This document shows positions 11,460-21,172 of a DNA stretch of 64,000 bases, one piece after another; the stretch's first letter is position 1, and each line of letters starts with the position of its first letter. A model generated the notes under the pieces. It had not been told where the DNA came from, did no database searches, and was given only the letters and a program-made list of their open reading frames with translations. The position numbers and the translations under genes are program-made. Source of the DNA: Afipia sp. (lineage in GTDB: Bacteria > Pseudomonadota > Alphaproteobacteria > Rhizobiales > Xanthobacteraceae); contig JAFKER010000016.1 of NCBI GenBank assembly GCA_017308595.1, forward strand, positions 1-64,000, read 5' to 3'.

Positions 11460-11488
11460 TTACTAGTCACGAACGGCCTTTTCGTCAA
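11460..11488 (-). promoter_or_regulatory. Probable metX-metW promoter with overlapping palindrome
   Basis: TTGACG (11483-11488) and TAGTAA (11460-11465) lie 17 bp apart on the minus strand, placing the transcript start just ahead of the SAM-II aptamer. A perfect palindrome, TGACTAG-GTTA-CTAGTCA (11452-11469), covers the -10 and the start point and could be an operator. Confidence 0.6.
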
Positions 11489-11659
11489 GATGCAGCGCGA
11501 AAACGCAAACCCTCCCTGCTCCAGGTGAAGGCCGGAATCGCCAATGTTTTCTTTGCTTTCAGGCGCTCTCCTGCCTATCAATGCGCCCGTCACACCCCGA
11601 TTTCGATGAATTCCAGAGGGCCTTGCGCCGCAAGCCGCGTTCGAACCCAAGTTGAACCG

Positions 11660-12499
11660 ATGACCCAGCAACCGCCATCCCTGCAGGACCTGCGCCGCGA
11701 AATCGATTCCATCGATGAGCAGGTGCATGAGCTGCTGATGAAGCGCGGCGACATCATCGACCGCCTGATTTCGGTGAAGAAGACACAGGAAGTCGGCTCC
11801 GCCTTCCGGCCCGCCCGCGAGGCCGACATGATGCGCCGCCTGGTGCAGCGTCATCGCGGCATCCTTCCGCTCGACACTGTCGAGAGCATCTGGCGCGTCA
11901 TCATCTCGACGTTCACTTTCGTGCAGGCACCGTTCTCCGTGCATGCAGATTTGTCTGTTGGCGAATCCGCGATGCGCGACTCGGCGCGTTTTCATTTCGG
12001 ATTTACCGTTCCATTCATTCCGCACTTCAATGCGGAGGCTGCGGTTGAGTCGGTGGCAAAGTCGAAGGGCGATCTCGCGCTGATCTCGGCGGTGAGCAGC
12101 CGCTCGCCTTGGTGGCTGGCGCTGGAGCCTGCAGCCGCACCGAAGATCATCGCCCGTCTGCCGTTCGTGGAGCGTGCCGATCATCCCGCCGCATTGCCGA
12201 TGTTCGTGGTGTCGCGAGTCGCGGCGGACGCGATGGTCACCGAAGTCGAGATGTGGAGCGTGCGCGTGTCCGGCTGGAGCGCGGATGTGGCGCGCGCACT
12301 GTCACCATTTTCCGAGATTATCGCCGTTCCCGATACAGCGTCCGATGGAGCAGCTTTGTTGATCTCGGTTCCGGGCCCGGATGGGCTGAAGAAAATCACC
12401 GATGCGCTGGTGGCGGCGGGGGCATCTGTGCGTTCATCAGCTCTCGTCGGGAGCCATGCGACGCGCTATACGGTGCCCCCTGCGACCACGTCCAAATAG
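11660..12499 (+). CDS. Chorismate mutase (AroQ type) with degenerate prephenate dehydratase-like C-terminus
   Basis: Residues 1-95 of this 279-residue protein form an AroQ chorismate mutase domain ([20 protein letters not shown], then RLISVKK and [12 protein letters not shown]). It converts chorismate to prephenate for Phe and Tyr synthesis. The remainder resembles the periplasmic-binding-like lobes of prephenate dehydratase ([20 protein letters not shown]) and ends in an ACT-like region, but no dehydratase TRF motif is seen. The ATG at 11660 is chosen because family similarity begins there. The gene heads an operon with hisC and tyrA, which act next in the pathway. Confidence 0.88.
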   Translation: MTQQPPSLQDLRREIDSIDEQVHELLMKRGDIIDRLISVKKTQEVGSAFRPAREADMMRRLVQRHRGILPLDTVESIWRVIISTFTFVQAPFSVHADLSVGESAMRDSARFHFGFTVPFIPHFNAEAAVESVAKSKGDLALISAVSSRSPWWLALEPAAAPKIIARLPFVERADHPAALPMFVVSRVAADAMVTEVEMWSVRVSGWSADVARALSPFSEIIAVPDTASDGAALLISVPGPDGLKKITDALVAAGASVRSSALVGSHATRYTVPPATTSK

Positions 12500-12522
12500 T
12501 CTTCTTTTTCGGAGTTAAGTTG

Positions 12523-13617
12523 ATGTCCCGTCCTGTGCCGAAGCCCGGCATTCTCGATATCGCACCCTATACGCCGGGCAAAAGCGGCGCAGGGTTGACT
12601 GGCCGCGTGTTCAAACTGTCCGCGAATGAGACCCCTCTCGGGCCATCGCCGAAGGCCATCGCTGCTTACAAGGCCGCGGCCGATCATCTGGAGGATTATC
12701 CGGAAGGCACTTCGCGCGGGCTGCGCGAAACCATCGGGCGCACCTATGGGCTCGATCCGGACCGCATCATCTGCGGCGCCGGTTCGGACGAACTCCTGAA
12801 CTATCTCGCACACACCTATCTCGGCCCCGGCGACGAGGCGATCCACACCACCCATGGTTTTCTGGTCTATCCAATCGCCACCATGGGCAATGGCGCCATC
12901 AATGTGATCGCACCGGAGAAGAACTACACCGCCGACGTGGATGCGATCCTCGGCGCGGTGACGCCGCGCACCAAGATGGTGTGGCTTGCCAACCCGAACA
13001 ACCCGACCGGCACCTATGTGCCTTTCGACGAGGTCAAGCGCCTGCGCGCCGGATTGCCGTCGCATGTGCTGCTGGTGATCGACGCGGCCTACTCGGAGTA
13101 TGTCTCGAAGAATGACTACGAAGCCGGGATCGAGATGGTTGCCACCACCGACAACACGGTTATGACCCGCACCTTCTCGAAGATTCACGGCCTCGCGGCA
13201 CTGCGCGTCGGCTGGATGTACGGCCCTGCCAACATCATTGACGCAGTGAATCGCATTCGCGGCCCGTTCAATGTCTCGACGCCTGCGTCGGATGCCGCTA
13301 TCGCGTCACTGGAAGACACGGAACATCAGAACAAGTCACGCACGCACAATGATACATGGCGCACATGGCTGACAGAGGAAATCGGCAAGCTCGGCCTCGA
13401 AGTGACGCCGAGTGTCGCGAACTTCATCCTGATCCATTTCCCGCAAACCAAAGGCAAGACCGCCGAGGATGCCGACGCATTCCTCACCAAGCGCGGGCTG
13501 ATCCTGCGTGCGCTGAAGAACTACAAGCTGCCGCATGCGCTGCGCATGACCGTCGGCACCGAGGAAGCCAACCGCCTCGTGGTCGCGGCGCTTGGTGAAT
13601 TCATGGGGCAGAAGTGA
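12523..13617 (+). CDS. hisC: Histidinol-phosphate / aromatic aminotransferase HisC
   Basis: This 364-residue fold-type I PLP aminotransferase has the PLP lysine in [17 protein letters not shown], the NPNNPTGT motif and DAAYSEY. HisC homologues placed beside chorismate mutase and tyrA commonly transaminate prephenate or phenylpyruvates as well as histidinol phosphate, and the operon suggests an aromatic role here. The start at 12523 follows GGAGTTAAGTTG; the frame is open further upstream only because it overlaps the previous gene in another frame. Its TGA overlaps the GTG start of tyrA. Confidence 0.93.
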   Translation: MSRPVPKPGILDIAPYTPGKSGAGLTGRVFKLSANETPLGPSPKAIAAYKAAADHLEDYPEGTSRGLRETIGRTYGLDPDRIICGAGSDELLNYLAHTYLGPGDEAIHTTHGFLVYPIATMGNGAINVIAPEKNYTADVDAILGAVTPRTKMVWLANPNNPTGTYVPFDEVKRLRAGLPSHVLLVIDAAYSEYVSKNDYEAGIEMVATTDNTVMTRTFSKIHGLAALRVGWMYGPANIIDAVNRIRGPFNVSTPASDAAIASLEDTEHQNKSRTHNDTWRTWLTEEIGKLGLEVTPSVANFILIHFPQTKGKTAEDADAFLTKRGLILRALKNYKLPHALRMTVGTEEANRLVVAALGEFMGQK

Positions 13618-14558
13618 GCGGCGCTCCCCTGTTCGAACGCATCGCGCTGATCGGCTTTGGCCTGATCGGCGGCTCGATCGCGCGCGCAGCCCGTGCGCAG
13701 GAACTTGCCGGAGAGATCGTCGCCACCGCGCGTTCGCCAGAGACCCGAAAACGCGTGCGCGAACTCGGCATCGTCGATCGCGTGGTGGACACAAATGCCG
13801 AGGCCGTGAAGAATGCGGACCTCGTCATCCTGTCCATTCCGGTCGGCGCCTGCGGGCCGGTCGCGGAGGACATCGCGCCCCATCTCAAGCCGGGCGCCAT
13901 CATCTCCGACGTCGGCTCGGTGAAAGGCATGGTGCTGCGGGACATGGCCGCGCATCTGCCGAAGACTGTCCATTTTATTCCGGCCCATCCGGTGGCGGGC
14001 ACCGAACATTCCGGTCCCGATTCAGGCTTCGCCGAACTGTTTATCAACCGCTGGTGCATCCTGACGCCGCCGCCGGACGCAGATCCCGCCGCAGTCGAGA
14101 AGCTCGCTGTCTTCTGGCGCGCGATGGGTGCCAATGTCGAAACCATGGCAGCCGATCACCATGACCTCGTGCTTGCCGTCACCAGCCATCTGCCGCATCT
14201 GATCGCCTACACTATTGTCGGCACTGCCGACGAACTGGAAGACGTGACGCAAGCGGAAGTACTGAAGTTTTCGGCGGGCGGCTTCCGCGACTTCACGCGC
14301 ATCGCGGCGTCCGATCCGACCATGTGGCGCGATGTGTTCCTTGCCAACAAGGATGCTGTGCTGGAAATGCTTGGCGCATTTCAGGAAGACCTGTCCAAGC
14401 TCACTCGCGCGATCCGGCGCGGCGACGGCGAGGCGCTGTTCGATCATTTCACGCGGACGCGTGCGATCCGGCGCGGGATTGTCAGTCTCGGTCAGGAAAC
14501 AGCCGATCCGGACTTCGGCCGCAAGCACGCAAATCTGCCTAAGCCTGCGGACCAGTAA
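13614..14558 (+). CDS. tyrC: Prephenate/arogenate dehydrogenase family protein
   Basis: This 314-residue protein performs oxidative decarboxylation of prephenate or arogenate toward tyrosine using NAD(P). It has an N-terminal Rossmann site ([14 protein letters not shown]), then [10 protein letters not shown], the signature [16 protein letters not shown], and the helical C-domain with SHLPHLIAY and [15 protein letters not shown]. The start is GTG at 13614, with the hisC stop inside it (GTGA), so translation is coupled. It has no ACT domain. The choice between prephenate and arogenate as substrate is open, hence the moderate symbol confidence. Confidence 0.9.
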   Translation: MSGAPLFERIALIGFGLIGGSIARAARAQELAGEIVATARSPETRKRVRELGIVDRVVDTNAEAVKNADLVILSIPVGACGPVAEDIAPHLKPGAIISDVGSVKGMVLRDMAAHLPKTVHFIPAHPVAGTEHSGPDSGFAELFINRWCILTPPPDADPAAVEKLAVFWRAMGANVETMAADHHDLVLAVTSHLPHLIAYTIVGTADELEDVTQAEVLKFSAGGFRDFTRIAASDPTMWRDVFLANKDAVLEMLGAFQEDLSKLTRAIRRGDGEALFDHFTRTRAIRRGIVSLGQETADPDFGRKHANLPKPADQ

Positions 14559-14561
14559 TCG

Positions 14562-15740
14562 TCAGAACAACGGCGCGGTCTGCGCGATCCGCAGCGGACC
14601 GATGGAAATCACGCCCTCGGTGAATTTCAGCGGGAACGCCCGCGCAGGCTTGCCTTCCAGCGTCGACGCCTGACCGAGCATGTTGATGCCCGCAACCACG
14701 CCCGCATTGGCATTCCTTCGCGCCACATTGCCGAGCCCCGGAATCATCCGGTCCAGCGCACCGATCACCTTATTGACGTCCTGCGCGCTCACGCCGGGCG
14801 CGATGCGGTCCACCGTCGATTGCGGCACGCCCTCCATCAGAAGCTTGTCGATGCCGAGTTGCGACACGATGCGCTCAAGGCCCGCGACTGTCATGGTCAG
14901 TTCACCGTCGAGATAGCCATTTGGCGTGAGGCCGAGGGAACCCGCCGCAACCGCAATGGTTTCGCCCTGCTGCACGCGCGATTGAGTAAAGTCGAGACGG
15001 CCGCCAGCCGCCTGAATCTCGCGGAAGCGCTCAGGCCATGGCTTCGGTGCAAAGTCTTTCAGCCCGCGCAGCAACGCACGAATGTCCGCATCGAATGGCT
15101 CGGCCAGAATAGGATGCAGGCCCTGCAGACTTCCAGCATTGATCAGCAGCGCCGTTTCCACCACCGGATTGTTCGACAGCGAGCCTTCAAGAAGGCGCGT
15201 GTGCAATTCGAGGTGCTTTGCGCGCAGCAGCGGAGACTGAGCCGTTCCGTTCATGCGATCGACCGCTGGATCATCGAACACCAGCGACACGCGCTGCGGC
15301 GTCGGCAGACCCGACGCGCTGGCGCGGCCCGTGGCCCAGTTCGCGACGAAAGACGGCGCTTCGTTGCCCGCGCTGACAGCAACAGGGCCGGTGAATTCGG
15401 CGATGATCTTTGTCGGATCATAGACCTGCGCAATCACCAGGATGTCTTTCAAGCGCGCGGTGAGCTGGGTCCGGTCGGCGGTTTGCGAGGTCAACGTCAC
15501 CACCGGATCTGCGCAGCGAACCTCCATACGGAACGGAAAACCCGCGACAGAGCGGCTGGCACATTCATAAGAGCGCCCGGACTTCGCCTCGCGCGTGCGC
15601 CACTCATCGAATTTTTCGTCGACATGTGAAGCTGCATAAAACCAGAACCCGGTCCATGCCACCGCGGCAACGAGGACGAGCACAGGCATCACGAAAACGG
15701 GCCAAAGACGGCGGCGAGGTGCAATGAGAGATGTCGGCAT
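14562..15740 (-). CDS. DUF2125 domain-containing membrane-anchored protein
   Basis: This protein of about 392 residues has one N-terminal membrane helix (LWPVFVMPVLVLVAAVAW, near residues 13-35) and a long extracytoplasmic part matching the DUF2125 family of alphaproteobacteria (GRSYECASRSVAGFPFRMEV is the hallmark start). Its function is unknown. Sequence features of long beta-sheet repeats suggest a periplasmic AsmA-like shape, but that is inference. The start at 15740 is a guess, as no good ribosome site is seen; ATG at 15812 and 15869 are in frame. It is convergent with tyrC, 3 bp apart. Confidence 0.8.
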   Translation of the reverse strand: MPTSLIAPRRRLWPVFVMPVLVLVAAVAWTGFWFYAASHVDEKFDEWRTREAKSGRSYECASRSVAGFPFRMEVRCADPVVTLTSQTADRTQLTARLKDILVIAQVYDPTKIIAEFTGPVAVSAGNEAPSFVANWATGRASASGLPTPQRVSLVFDDPAVDRMNGTAQSPLLRAKHLELHTRLLEGSLSNNPVVETALLINAGSLQGLHPILAEPFDADIRALLRGLKDFAPKPWPERFREIQAAGGRLDFTQSRVQQGETIAVAAGSLGLTPNGYLDGELTMTVAGLERIVSQLGIDKLLMEGVPQSTVDRIAPGVSAQDVNKVIGALDRMIPGLGNVARRNANAGVVAGINMLGQASTLEGKPARAFPLKFTEGVISIGPLRIAQTAPLF

Positions 15741-15867
15741 GGCAGGAGCTAGATCACCGGAATCAGGCAATAGAAAGATTGCACCATTCTCGCAAATCTC
15801 CTTGAAGTCCATATGGTTGCGCGGATGGTGACGGGCTGGTAGGCCTGATCCATCAGGTAAGCTCGCC

Positions 15868-16452
15868 ATGGCCGCAAAAACCCTTTCAGAATCGGACTTT
15901 CCAGAGGGCGACCTCTGGGTGTTCGGCTACGGATCGCTGATCTGGAAGCCAGGCTTCACCTTTCTTGAACAGAAGCGGGCGCGCCTGATCGGAGAGCATC
16001 GCTCGCTCTGCATCTATTCGATGGTCCATCGCGGCACGCCGGAAAAACCGGGACTGGTACTCGGCCTCGATCGTGGCGGCGCCTGTCAGGGCGTGGCATT
16101 TCGCGTCGCTGCAGCTGACAAGAAGGCGACCATCGCCTATCTGCGCGAGCGTGAGCAGGTCACCAGCGTCTATCGCGAGGTGATGCGCTCGGTCTGGCTC
16201 GAAAGCGACGCACGCAAGCGCGTGCGCGCACTCGCCTATGTCGCCGACCGCAGCCATGACCAGTATGCGGGCCGCCTCACCATGGATGAGCAATTACGAC
16301 TGGTACGGCAGGGACACGGCGCCTATGGGCCGAATGACGAATATGTCATTGCAACCGTGACTGCGCTGGAAGCACAAGGCGTGCGCGACGCGCCGCTGCA
16401 TCGTCTCGCGGCCCTGCTGCATGGCGAGGGCGCACTGCACCGTCACGCCTGA
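15868..16452 (+). CDS. ChaC-like gamma-glutamylcyclotransferase
   Basis: This 194-residue protein of the ChaC family degrades glutathione to 5-oxoproline and Cys-Gly in the cytosol. The diagnostic substrate loop VFGYGSLIWKP is at residues 18-28, and further family motifs are CIYSMVHRGTPEKPGLVLGLD and YLREREQV. The ATG at 15868 follows CAGGTAAG. It is convergent with plsC, with an 8-bp gap. Nearby envelope genes are probably unrelated in function. Confidence 0.9.
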   Translation: MAAKTLSESDFPEGDLWVFGYGSLIWKPGFTFLEQKRARLIGEHRSLCIYSMVHRGTPEKPGLVLGLDRGGACQGVAFRVAAADKKATIAYLREREQVTSVYREVMRSVWLESDARKRVRALAYVADRSHDQYAGRLTMDEQLRLVRQGHGAYGPNDEYVIATVTALEAQGVRDAPLHRLAALLHGEGALHRHA

Positions 16453-16459
16453 GACTGCC

Positions 16460-17236
16460 TCAGGATTCGGCCGAGGCCACCACCGGCGCGGAAAAGCCGA
16501 TCAGCCGCACTTGTTCTTCGCGTCCAGCCTTCGCCAGCCGGTCACTCGCTTCTTCGATCACGGCCTGCAGCCGTGGAGCGAACTCCTGACGCGGAAGACC
16601 TGGAGGAATCGGATCGAGAAACTCGATAACGATGGTCCCCGGATAACGCAGGAACGTCCGGCGCGGCCAGAACAGCCCCGAATTGAGCGCGACGGGAATG
16701 CACGGCACACCGGCCTCGTTGTACATCAGGCTGACGCCGTTTCTGTAGGCCGGCGGGGCCCCCACTGCGCGCCGCGTCCCTTCCGGATAAATCAGGAGTT
16801 GGCGGCCGCGGCGGATTTCTTCTGCAGCCCGTTTGGTGATGTCGATCAAGGTGCGTCCGCCGGCGCTGCGGTTGACGCCGATCATGCCGGCCTTGAGCAA
16901 GTACCAGCCGAAGAACGGCAGCCAGGTCAGTTCACGCTTGAGAATATAAAGAGGCTCGTCGAAGAATTGCAGCAAGGCGAAGGTTTCCCACGCCGACTGG
17001 TGTTTCGAGGCAACGATCAGCGGTCCTTTCGGAATTTTCTCGACGCCCCGATATTCAACCCTGGTGTTGCAGATGATCCGCATCCACCAGATGCTCGTCT
17101 TGCCCCAGTTGGTCGCGATCCAGATGATGCCCCAACGCGGCATGACATAGGTTGGCAATCCCAGCAGCACCCAGAATACGAGGTTCAGATAGAAAACGAT
17201 ATTGTAGAGCAGTGAACGAAGAAATACCGAAACCAT
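16460..17236 (-). CDS. 1-acyl-sn-glycerol-3-phosphate acyltransferase (PlsC family)
   Basis: PlsC acylates lysophosphatidic acid to phosphatidic acid at the inner membrane. The 258-residue protein has an N-terminal hydrophobic region (residues 5-30), block I as SKHQSAWETF, block II GMIGVNRSAGG, block III IYPEGTRRAVG and block IV VPCIPVALNSG. Block I reads HX4E (H-QSAW-E) instead of the usual HX4D, a conservative change known in some relatives. It lies 29 bp downstream of ydcF and is likely co-transcribed. Confidence 0.9.
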   Translation of the reverse strand: MVSVFLRSLLYNIVFYLNLVFWVLLGLPTYVMPRWGIIWIATNWGKTSIWWMRIICNTRVEYRGVEKIPKGPLIVASKHQSAWETFALLQFFDEPLYILKRELTWLPFFGWYLLKAGMIGVNRSAGGRTLIDITKRAAEEIRRGRQLLIYPEGTRRAVGAPPAYRNGVSLMYNEAGVPCIPVALNSGLFWPRRTFLRYPGTIVIEFLDPIPPGLPRQEFAPRLQAVIEEASDRLAKAGREEQVRLIGFSAPVVASAES

Positions 17237-17265
17237 CGATGAACTCGCCTGTCAGAACGGAGCCG

Positions 17266-17988
17266 TTAGTTGACCGACGCGGTGGCTGGTTTGGCGGGTA
17301 ATGGAGCCTGTGTGCCGGCTTCCGGCATACCACCCTGTCCCACACCGCCAAAGGCAACCCGCGTCTGTGCAAAGAGATACTTGGCGTATTCCGATAGCAG
17401 GAGCCGCAGGGCCGCGCCACTCGTCCACCATGGCTCTTCTCGCCACTTTTCACCGACGACGGCGAACGGGACAAGCTCGATATCAGGCATCGCGTGCGAC
17501 AATTCGACGATCGCGCGCGGCATGTGATAGTTCGACGTGACGACGATCAGCGAGCGGAAGCCTCGCTCCGTCGCCCAGCGCCGCGTTTCGGTTGCATTGC
17601 TGCGCGTGTTGACCGCCGAACGGTCCAGATCCACGCAGCACGCCAGAAGACGCTGGCTGTCAGGCAATGTGCGCTGAATGTCGCTGTAGCCGTTGGTCGG
17701 ATGCACGCCGGAGATCAGCAGACGGCGGCCGTAGCCTATCGAGAGCAATTCCAGCGCATCCGAAACCCGCGAGGATCCGCCGGTCAGGACCACAATGCCG
17801 TCGGCATTGCGTGATGGCCTTTCCTCCGCAGGCGGCACCCTTGACAGGAAATCGACGAAACCGAGGCCAATAAACAAAAGAACACCGAAGGCGGCGAGCA
17901 TCACCACGCGGTGGCGCAAGCGCCTATGCTTGGGGGCAGCGTTATGGCTGTGCTCGGCTTCGGACAATCTCAACTCGCTAAGGCGCAT
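17266..17988 (-). CDS. YdcF/ElyC-like DUF218 membrane protein
   Basis: This 240-residue protein has one membrane helix (VVMLAAFGVLLFIGLGFVDF) and a DUF218 domain with ADGIVVLTGGSSRVSDALELL, RRLLISGVHP, SNATETRRW and VVTSNYHMPRA, all hallmark positions of the YdcF/SanA family linked to envelope integrity in E. coli. The C-terminus is Pro/Ala-rich. In rhizobia and relatives it commonly sits between plsC and ftsX, as here, which suggests a role in envelope synthesis. Its substrate is unknown. Confidence 0.88.
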   Translation of the reverse strand: MRLSELRLSEAEHSHNAAPKHRRLRHRVVMLAAFGVLLFIGLGFVDFLSRVPPAEERPSRNADGIVVLTGGSSRVSDALELLSIGYGRRLLISGVHPTNGYSDIQRTLPDSQRLLACCVDLDRSAVNTRSNATETRRWATERGFRSLIVVTSNYHMPRAIVELSHAMPDIELVPFAVVGEKWREEPWWTSGAALRLLLSEYAKYLFAQTRVAFGGVGQGGMPEAGTQAPLPAKPATASVN

Positions 17989-18114
17989 CGATGCGATGCT
18001 GCGCGTTCCTGCACCACTCTATCGCAAAATTCGGCGCGGCTGTGGCCTGACGCATCGCCAACACCATGTTTTGACACGTTCTTCTAGTCCATACCCGCCG
18101 CTCGGAAAACGTTC

Positions 18115-19077
18115 TCAATCGATCTCTTCAAGAGTCGCGAACAGCGTCCGCCGCGATGCCCAGGCAGTGACAGCTGCGATCATGAGCGTCTGGGCCGCCA
18201 GCACGAGGTAGCCCGACGCGGGCAGCGCGAAGGTCCCCAAAAGGGCCGCGAACTGATCCCCGACCGGGGTCCCGGAAAACCAGCTTGCGATCGATTCCGA
18301 AAAACCGAACGTCAGCATCGCGGCCAGTCCGCCGATCAACCCGCCCTCTAGGCCGAGCCGCAAAAAATGACGTAGAAAGCGGTTGGCGATGTAGCGATCC
18401 TGTGCCCCGACGAAATGCAGGACCTCGACGATCGGCCGATTGGCCGCCATCGCGCCACGGGTCGCGAACGACACCGAGATCACAGTCGCAACGATCACCA
18501 GAATAAGAATGCCGGTTCCCGCCAGCACGATGGCTCCGGTCATCGAACGCATCCGCTCGATCCAGGCCCGGTGGTCGTCGATGGTCGCAGACGGCGCCGC
18601 CTGCGAGACGCTCCGGCGCAAGGCCGCCAGGTCGGGAGCCGATCCCGGCGCGATGCGCACAACAATGACGCGCGGCACCGGGAGATCGTTCAACGACAAT
18701 CCGGTGCCCAGCCACGGCTCGAGCAGCTTCGCCGATTCATCCTTGGTAAAAGGACGCACCTCCAAAATACCAGGCTGTGCCCGCGCCGCATCGACAACGC
18801 CGCGGATGTCGCGCTCGATATCGCGGCCCGGCGAAGGCCGCACCTGAATCGTCAGTTCACTGGACACGTCGGACTGCCATTCGGCAGCGGAAGACCGCAC
18901 CAACAGCACCGCGCCGGTCGTCATCGACGCCAGATAGGTCATGATCGCCACCACGGCGATCAGCGCACGTCCGGCAATCGATCCGCGCGGCACGATCGGT
19001 GACGTGTTGCGCGCATGCGTGGCCATTTCCGACGTGCTGTCGCCGAGGTCCATCATGATCTTGCGGTCGTCAATCAT
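18115..19077 (-). CDS. ftsX: Cell division ABC transporter permease FtsX
   Basis: FtsX is the membrane part of FtsEX, which drives peptidoglycan hydrolase activation at the division site without transporting a solute. The protein of about 320 residues has a first helix (ALIAVVAIMTYLASMTTGAVLL), the periplasmic FtsX extracellular domain, then three helices including GIPILVIVAT-like and SGYLVLAAQTLMIAAV segments. The start at 19077 gives an 8-bp overlap with the end of ftsE (ATGATTGA), implying coupling. A further in-frame start at 19098 would increase the overlap. Confidence 0.92.
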   Translation of the reverse strand: MIDDRKIMMDLGDSTSEMATHARNTSPIVPRGSIAGRALIAVVAIMTYLASMTTGAVLLVRSSAAEWQSDVSSELTIQVRPSPGRDIERDIRGVVDAARAQPGILEVRPFTKDESAKLLEPWLGTGLSLNDLPVPRVIVVRIAPGSAPDLAALRRSVSQAAPSATIDDHRAWIERMRSMTGAIVLAGTGILILVIVATVISVSFATRGAMAANRPIVEVLHFVGAQDRYIANRFLRHFLRLGLEGGLIGGLAAMLTFGFSESIASWFSGTPVGDQFAALLGTFALPASGYLVLAAQTLMIAAVTAWASRRTLFATLEEID

Positions 19078-19729
19078 AGATATGCAGCCGCGACTCATGG
19101 AGCACCATGCGTCGCGCCTCGTATTGATCCATCAGTGCGATGTCGTGAGTCGCGATGATGACGGCCGTGCCGGATTTGTTGAGCTGGATGAAAAGGCTGA
19201 GCAGCCGCCGCGCCAGCGAGGGATCGACGTTTCCGGTCGGCTCATCGGCCAGAAGCAGTTGGGGCCGGGCGATGACTGCCCGCGCAATCGCCGCGCGCTG
19301 CTTTTCACCGCCGGACAGGATCGGCGGCAGCGCGTCCATGCGTTTGCCGAGGCCGACCCAATTAAGAAGATCGATGACTTCCTTGCGGTAGCTGGATTCG
19401 CTGCGTCCCATGACACGGAACGGCAACGCGACGTTCTCATACGTCGTCATGTGATCGAGCAGGCGGAAATCCTGCAACACGATACCGATGCGCGAGCGCA
19501 ACTCGGCGCGTCCGTCCTTGTCGAGCAGCGACACATCCTTGTTGAACAGGTTGACCAATCCGCGTGTCGGGCGCAGCGACAGGAACAGCATACGGAGCAG
19601 AGAAGTCTTGCCCGCGCCGGACGGTCCGGTGAGAAACTGGAACGAGCGAGCGGGAATCTGGAAAGTGAGGTCGCGCAGAACCTCCGGACCGAGTCCGTAG
19701 CGCAAACCTACATTTTCGAACCGGACCAA
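19070..19729 (-). CDS. ftsE: Cell division ATP-binding protein FtsE
   Basis: FtsE is the ATPase of the FtsEX complex. The 219-residue protein shows Walker A GPSGAGKTSLL, Q-loop VLQDFRLLDH, signature LSGGEKQRAAIARA, Walker B LLLADEPTGNVD and switch HD in ATHDIALM. The start is taken as TTG at 19729 (giving MVRFENVGLRYG), because GGAG lies seven bases upstream and the family begins there; the frame remains open to a TTG at 19780. It is followed by overlapping ftsX. Confidence 0.95.
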   Translation of the reverse strand: MVRFENVGLRYGLGPEVLRDLTFQIPARSFQFLTGPSGAGKTSLLRMLFLSLRPTRGLVNLFNKDVSLLDKDGRAELRSRIGIVLQDFRLLDHMTTYENVALPFRVMGRSESSYRKEVIDLLNWVGLGKRMDALPPILSGGEKQRAAIARAVIARPQLLLADEPTGNVDPSLARRLLSLFIQLNKSGTAVIIATHDIALMDQYEARRMVLHESRLHIYD

Positions 19730-19913
19730 TCTCAGCTCCGTTCGACATGACCGATGGAGACGCCGCGGCGGATGTCCCAAACATCCGCGTCAGCCGGCAA
19801 CCGCCGGGGCGGATGCCATAAACGCTTTTGCGACCGTTATGGTTTCCGATTCGTTAACGGACGCAGGATAGCTTCCGGGAGAGCTACCTGCGGTTCACTC
19901 TGGCGATTCGTCC

Positions 19914-20792
19914 ATGCATATCGTTTGCCCCCATTGTACGACATCCTACGCGGTCGATCCGGCCAATTTCGGCGCTGCCGGGCGCAAGGTCCGCTGCGCC
20001 CGCTGCCAGGAAGTCTGGCTCGCGGTGCCGCAAGAACTGGTATCGGCCACCGAATACGGATCCGGCCCCGCTGGGCGACACCCCCACGAGGATTTCGGAG
20101 CGCGGGATAACGCGGCTGATAGCTGGCGCGAGGACAACGCCCCTCACGTCGAAAGCCCCTCGATTTCCGCCGGATGGCCGGAACCTGAAACCGCACACCC
20201 CGCCGCTGACACAGACGGGAACTGGACCGCGCTTGCCCGGCAGGAGGCCGTGACCGAGGCCGTTCGATCCAAAACCTCCCGATTCACGAAGCTGAGCGGG
20301 TCGTTGGCGACGGTCCTGCATTCCGGAGCCTGGTCAAGCACCCTCCCCCGCGTCCTGAATCTGCCGACAATCTGCGTCGCGCTCGGCGCGATGGTGTTCA
20401 GCCTGATCATCTGGCGCGCCGATGTGGTGCGCGCGATGCCGCAGACCGCGGCGTTTTTCAAGATGACCGGCATGGGCGTCAACCTGCGCGGCCTCGCCTT
20501 CGAAGACCTCAAGATCAGCACCGAATTGGTGAACAACAAGCCGGTCCTGCTGATCGAAGGCGCCATCGTCGACATTACACGCAAGCCGGTGGAGATTCCA
20601 CGGCTGCGATTCATTGTGCGTGATGCCAAGGGCGCTGACATCTATGCGTGGAACGCTGTGCTGGAGCAGCCAGTACTCAATCCCGGCGAAAAGGCGTGGT
20701 TCAAGACCCGGCTCGCCTCGCCGCCGGCGGAAGGCCGCGAAATTGCCGTCAGGTTCTTCCACAAGCTGGACATCGCGTCCGGAGGAACCTGA
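19914..20792 (+). CDS. MJ0042-type zinc-ribbon membrane protein
   Basis: This 292-residue protein has an N-terminal zinc ribbon, with CPHC at residues 5-8 and CARC at 28-31 plus the family pattern TTSYAVDPANFGAAGRKVRC. A low-complexity linker and one hydrophobic helix near 160-180 follow, and then a DUF3426-like C-terminal domain (KPVLLIEGAIVDITRKPVEIP). Related alphaproteobacterial proteins are unstudied regulators or envelope proteins. It is divergent from ftsE and ends directly before cpdR (0-bp gap), so the two are probably one transcript. Confidence 0.85.
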   Translation: MHIVCPHCTTSYAVDPANFGAAGRKVRCARCQEVWLAVPQELVSATEYGSGPAGRHPHEDFGARDNAADSWREDNAPHVESPSISAGWPEPETAHPAADTDGNWTALARQEAVTEAVRSKTSRFTKLSGSLATVLHSGAWSSTLPRVLNLPTICVALGAMVFSLIIWRADVVRAMPQTAAFFKMTGMGVNLRGLAFEDLKISTELVNNKPVLLIEGAIVDITRKPVEIPRLRFIVRDAKGADIYAWNAVLEQPVLNPGEKAWFKTRLASPPAEGREIAVRFFHKLDIASGGT

Positions 20793-21167
20793 ATGCCGCG
20801 TATCCTGATCGCAGATGACGAAGAGTCGATGCGCCTGCTTGTGGCGCGCGCGATCGCCATGGACGGTCATGAGATTGTTACGGCGGAGGATGGCGCCGAA
20901 GCGCTCGAAATCCTGACCCGCGACAACGGCGCGTTCGATCTTCTGCTCACCGATATCAAGATGCCGGTGATGGACGGAATCGCGCTGGCGCTGGCGGTGG
21001 CGCGTGACTTCCCGCAACTGACGGTCCTCATGATGACCGGCTTCGCCGATCAGCGCGAGCGCGCCTCGGGGCTGGATGCCATCGTCCACGATGTCATCAC
21101 CAAGCCATTTGCCGTGGCTGATATCCGCACTGCCGTGGCGGACGCGCTGGCATCGCGCCGAGACTAG
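20793..21167 (+). CDS. cpdR: CpdR-type single-domain response regulator
   Basis: This 124-residue receiver domain has the acidic pair D8/D9, phospho-acceptor D54 (LLLTDIKMP), T82 in MMTGFA and K104 (VITKPF). It matches Caulobacter CpdR, especially MDGIALALAVARDFPQLTVLMMTGFADQRERA. Unphosphorylated CpdR localises ClpXP to the pole to degrade cell-cycle regulators; the phosphorelay comes from CckA-ChpT. There is no output domain, as expected. It is co-transcribed with the zinc-ribbon gene upstream. Confidence 0.9.
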   Translation: MPRILIADDEESMRLLVARAIAMDGHEIVTAEDGAEALEILTRDNGAFDLLLTDIKMPVMDGIALALAVARDFPQLTVLMMTGFADQRERASGLDAIVHDVITKPFAVADIRTAVADALASRRD

Positions 21168-21172
21168 GTTGG

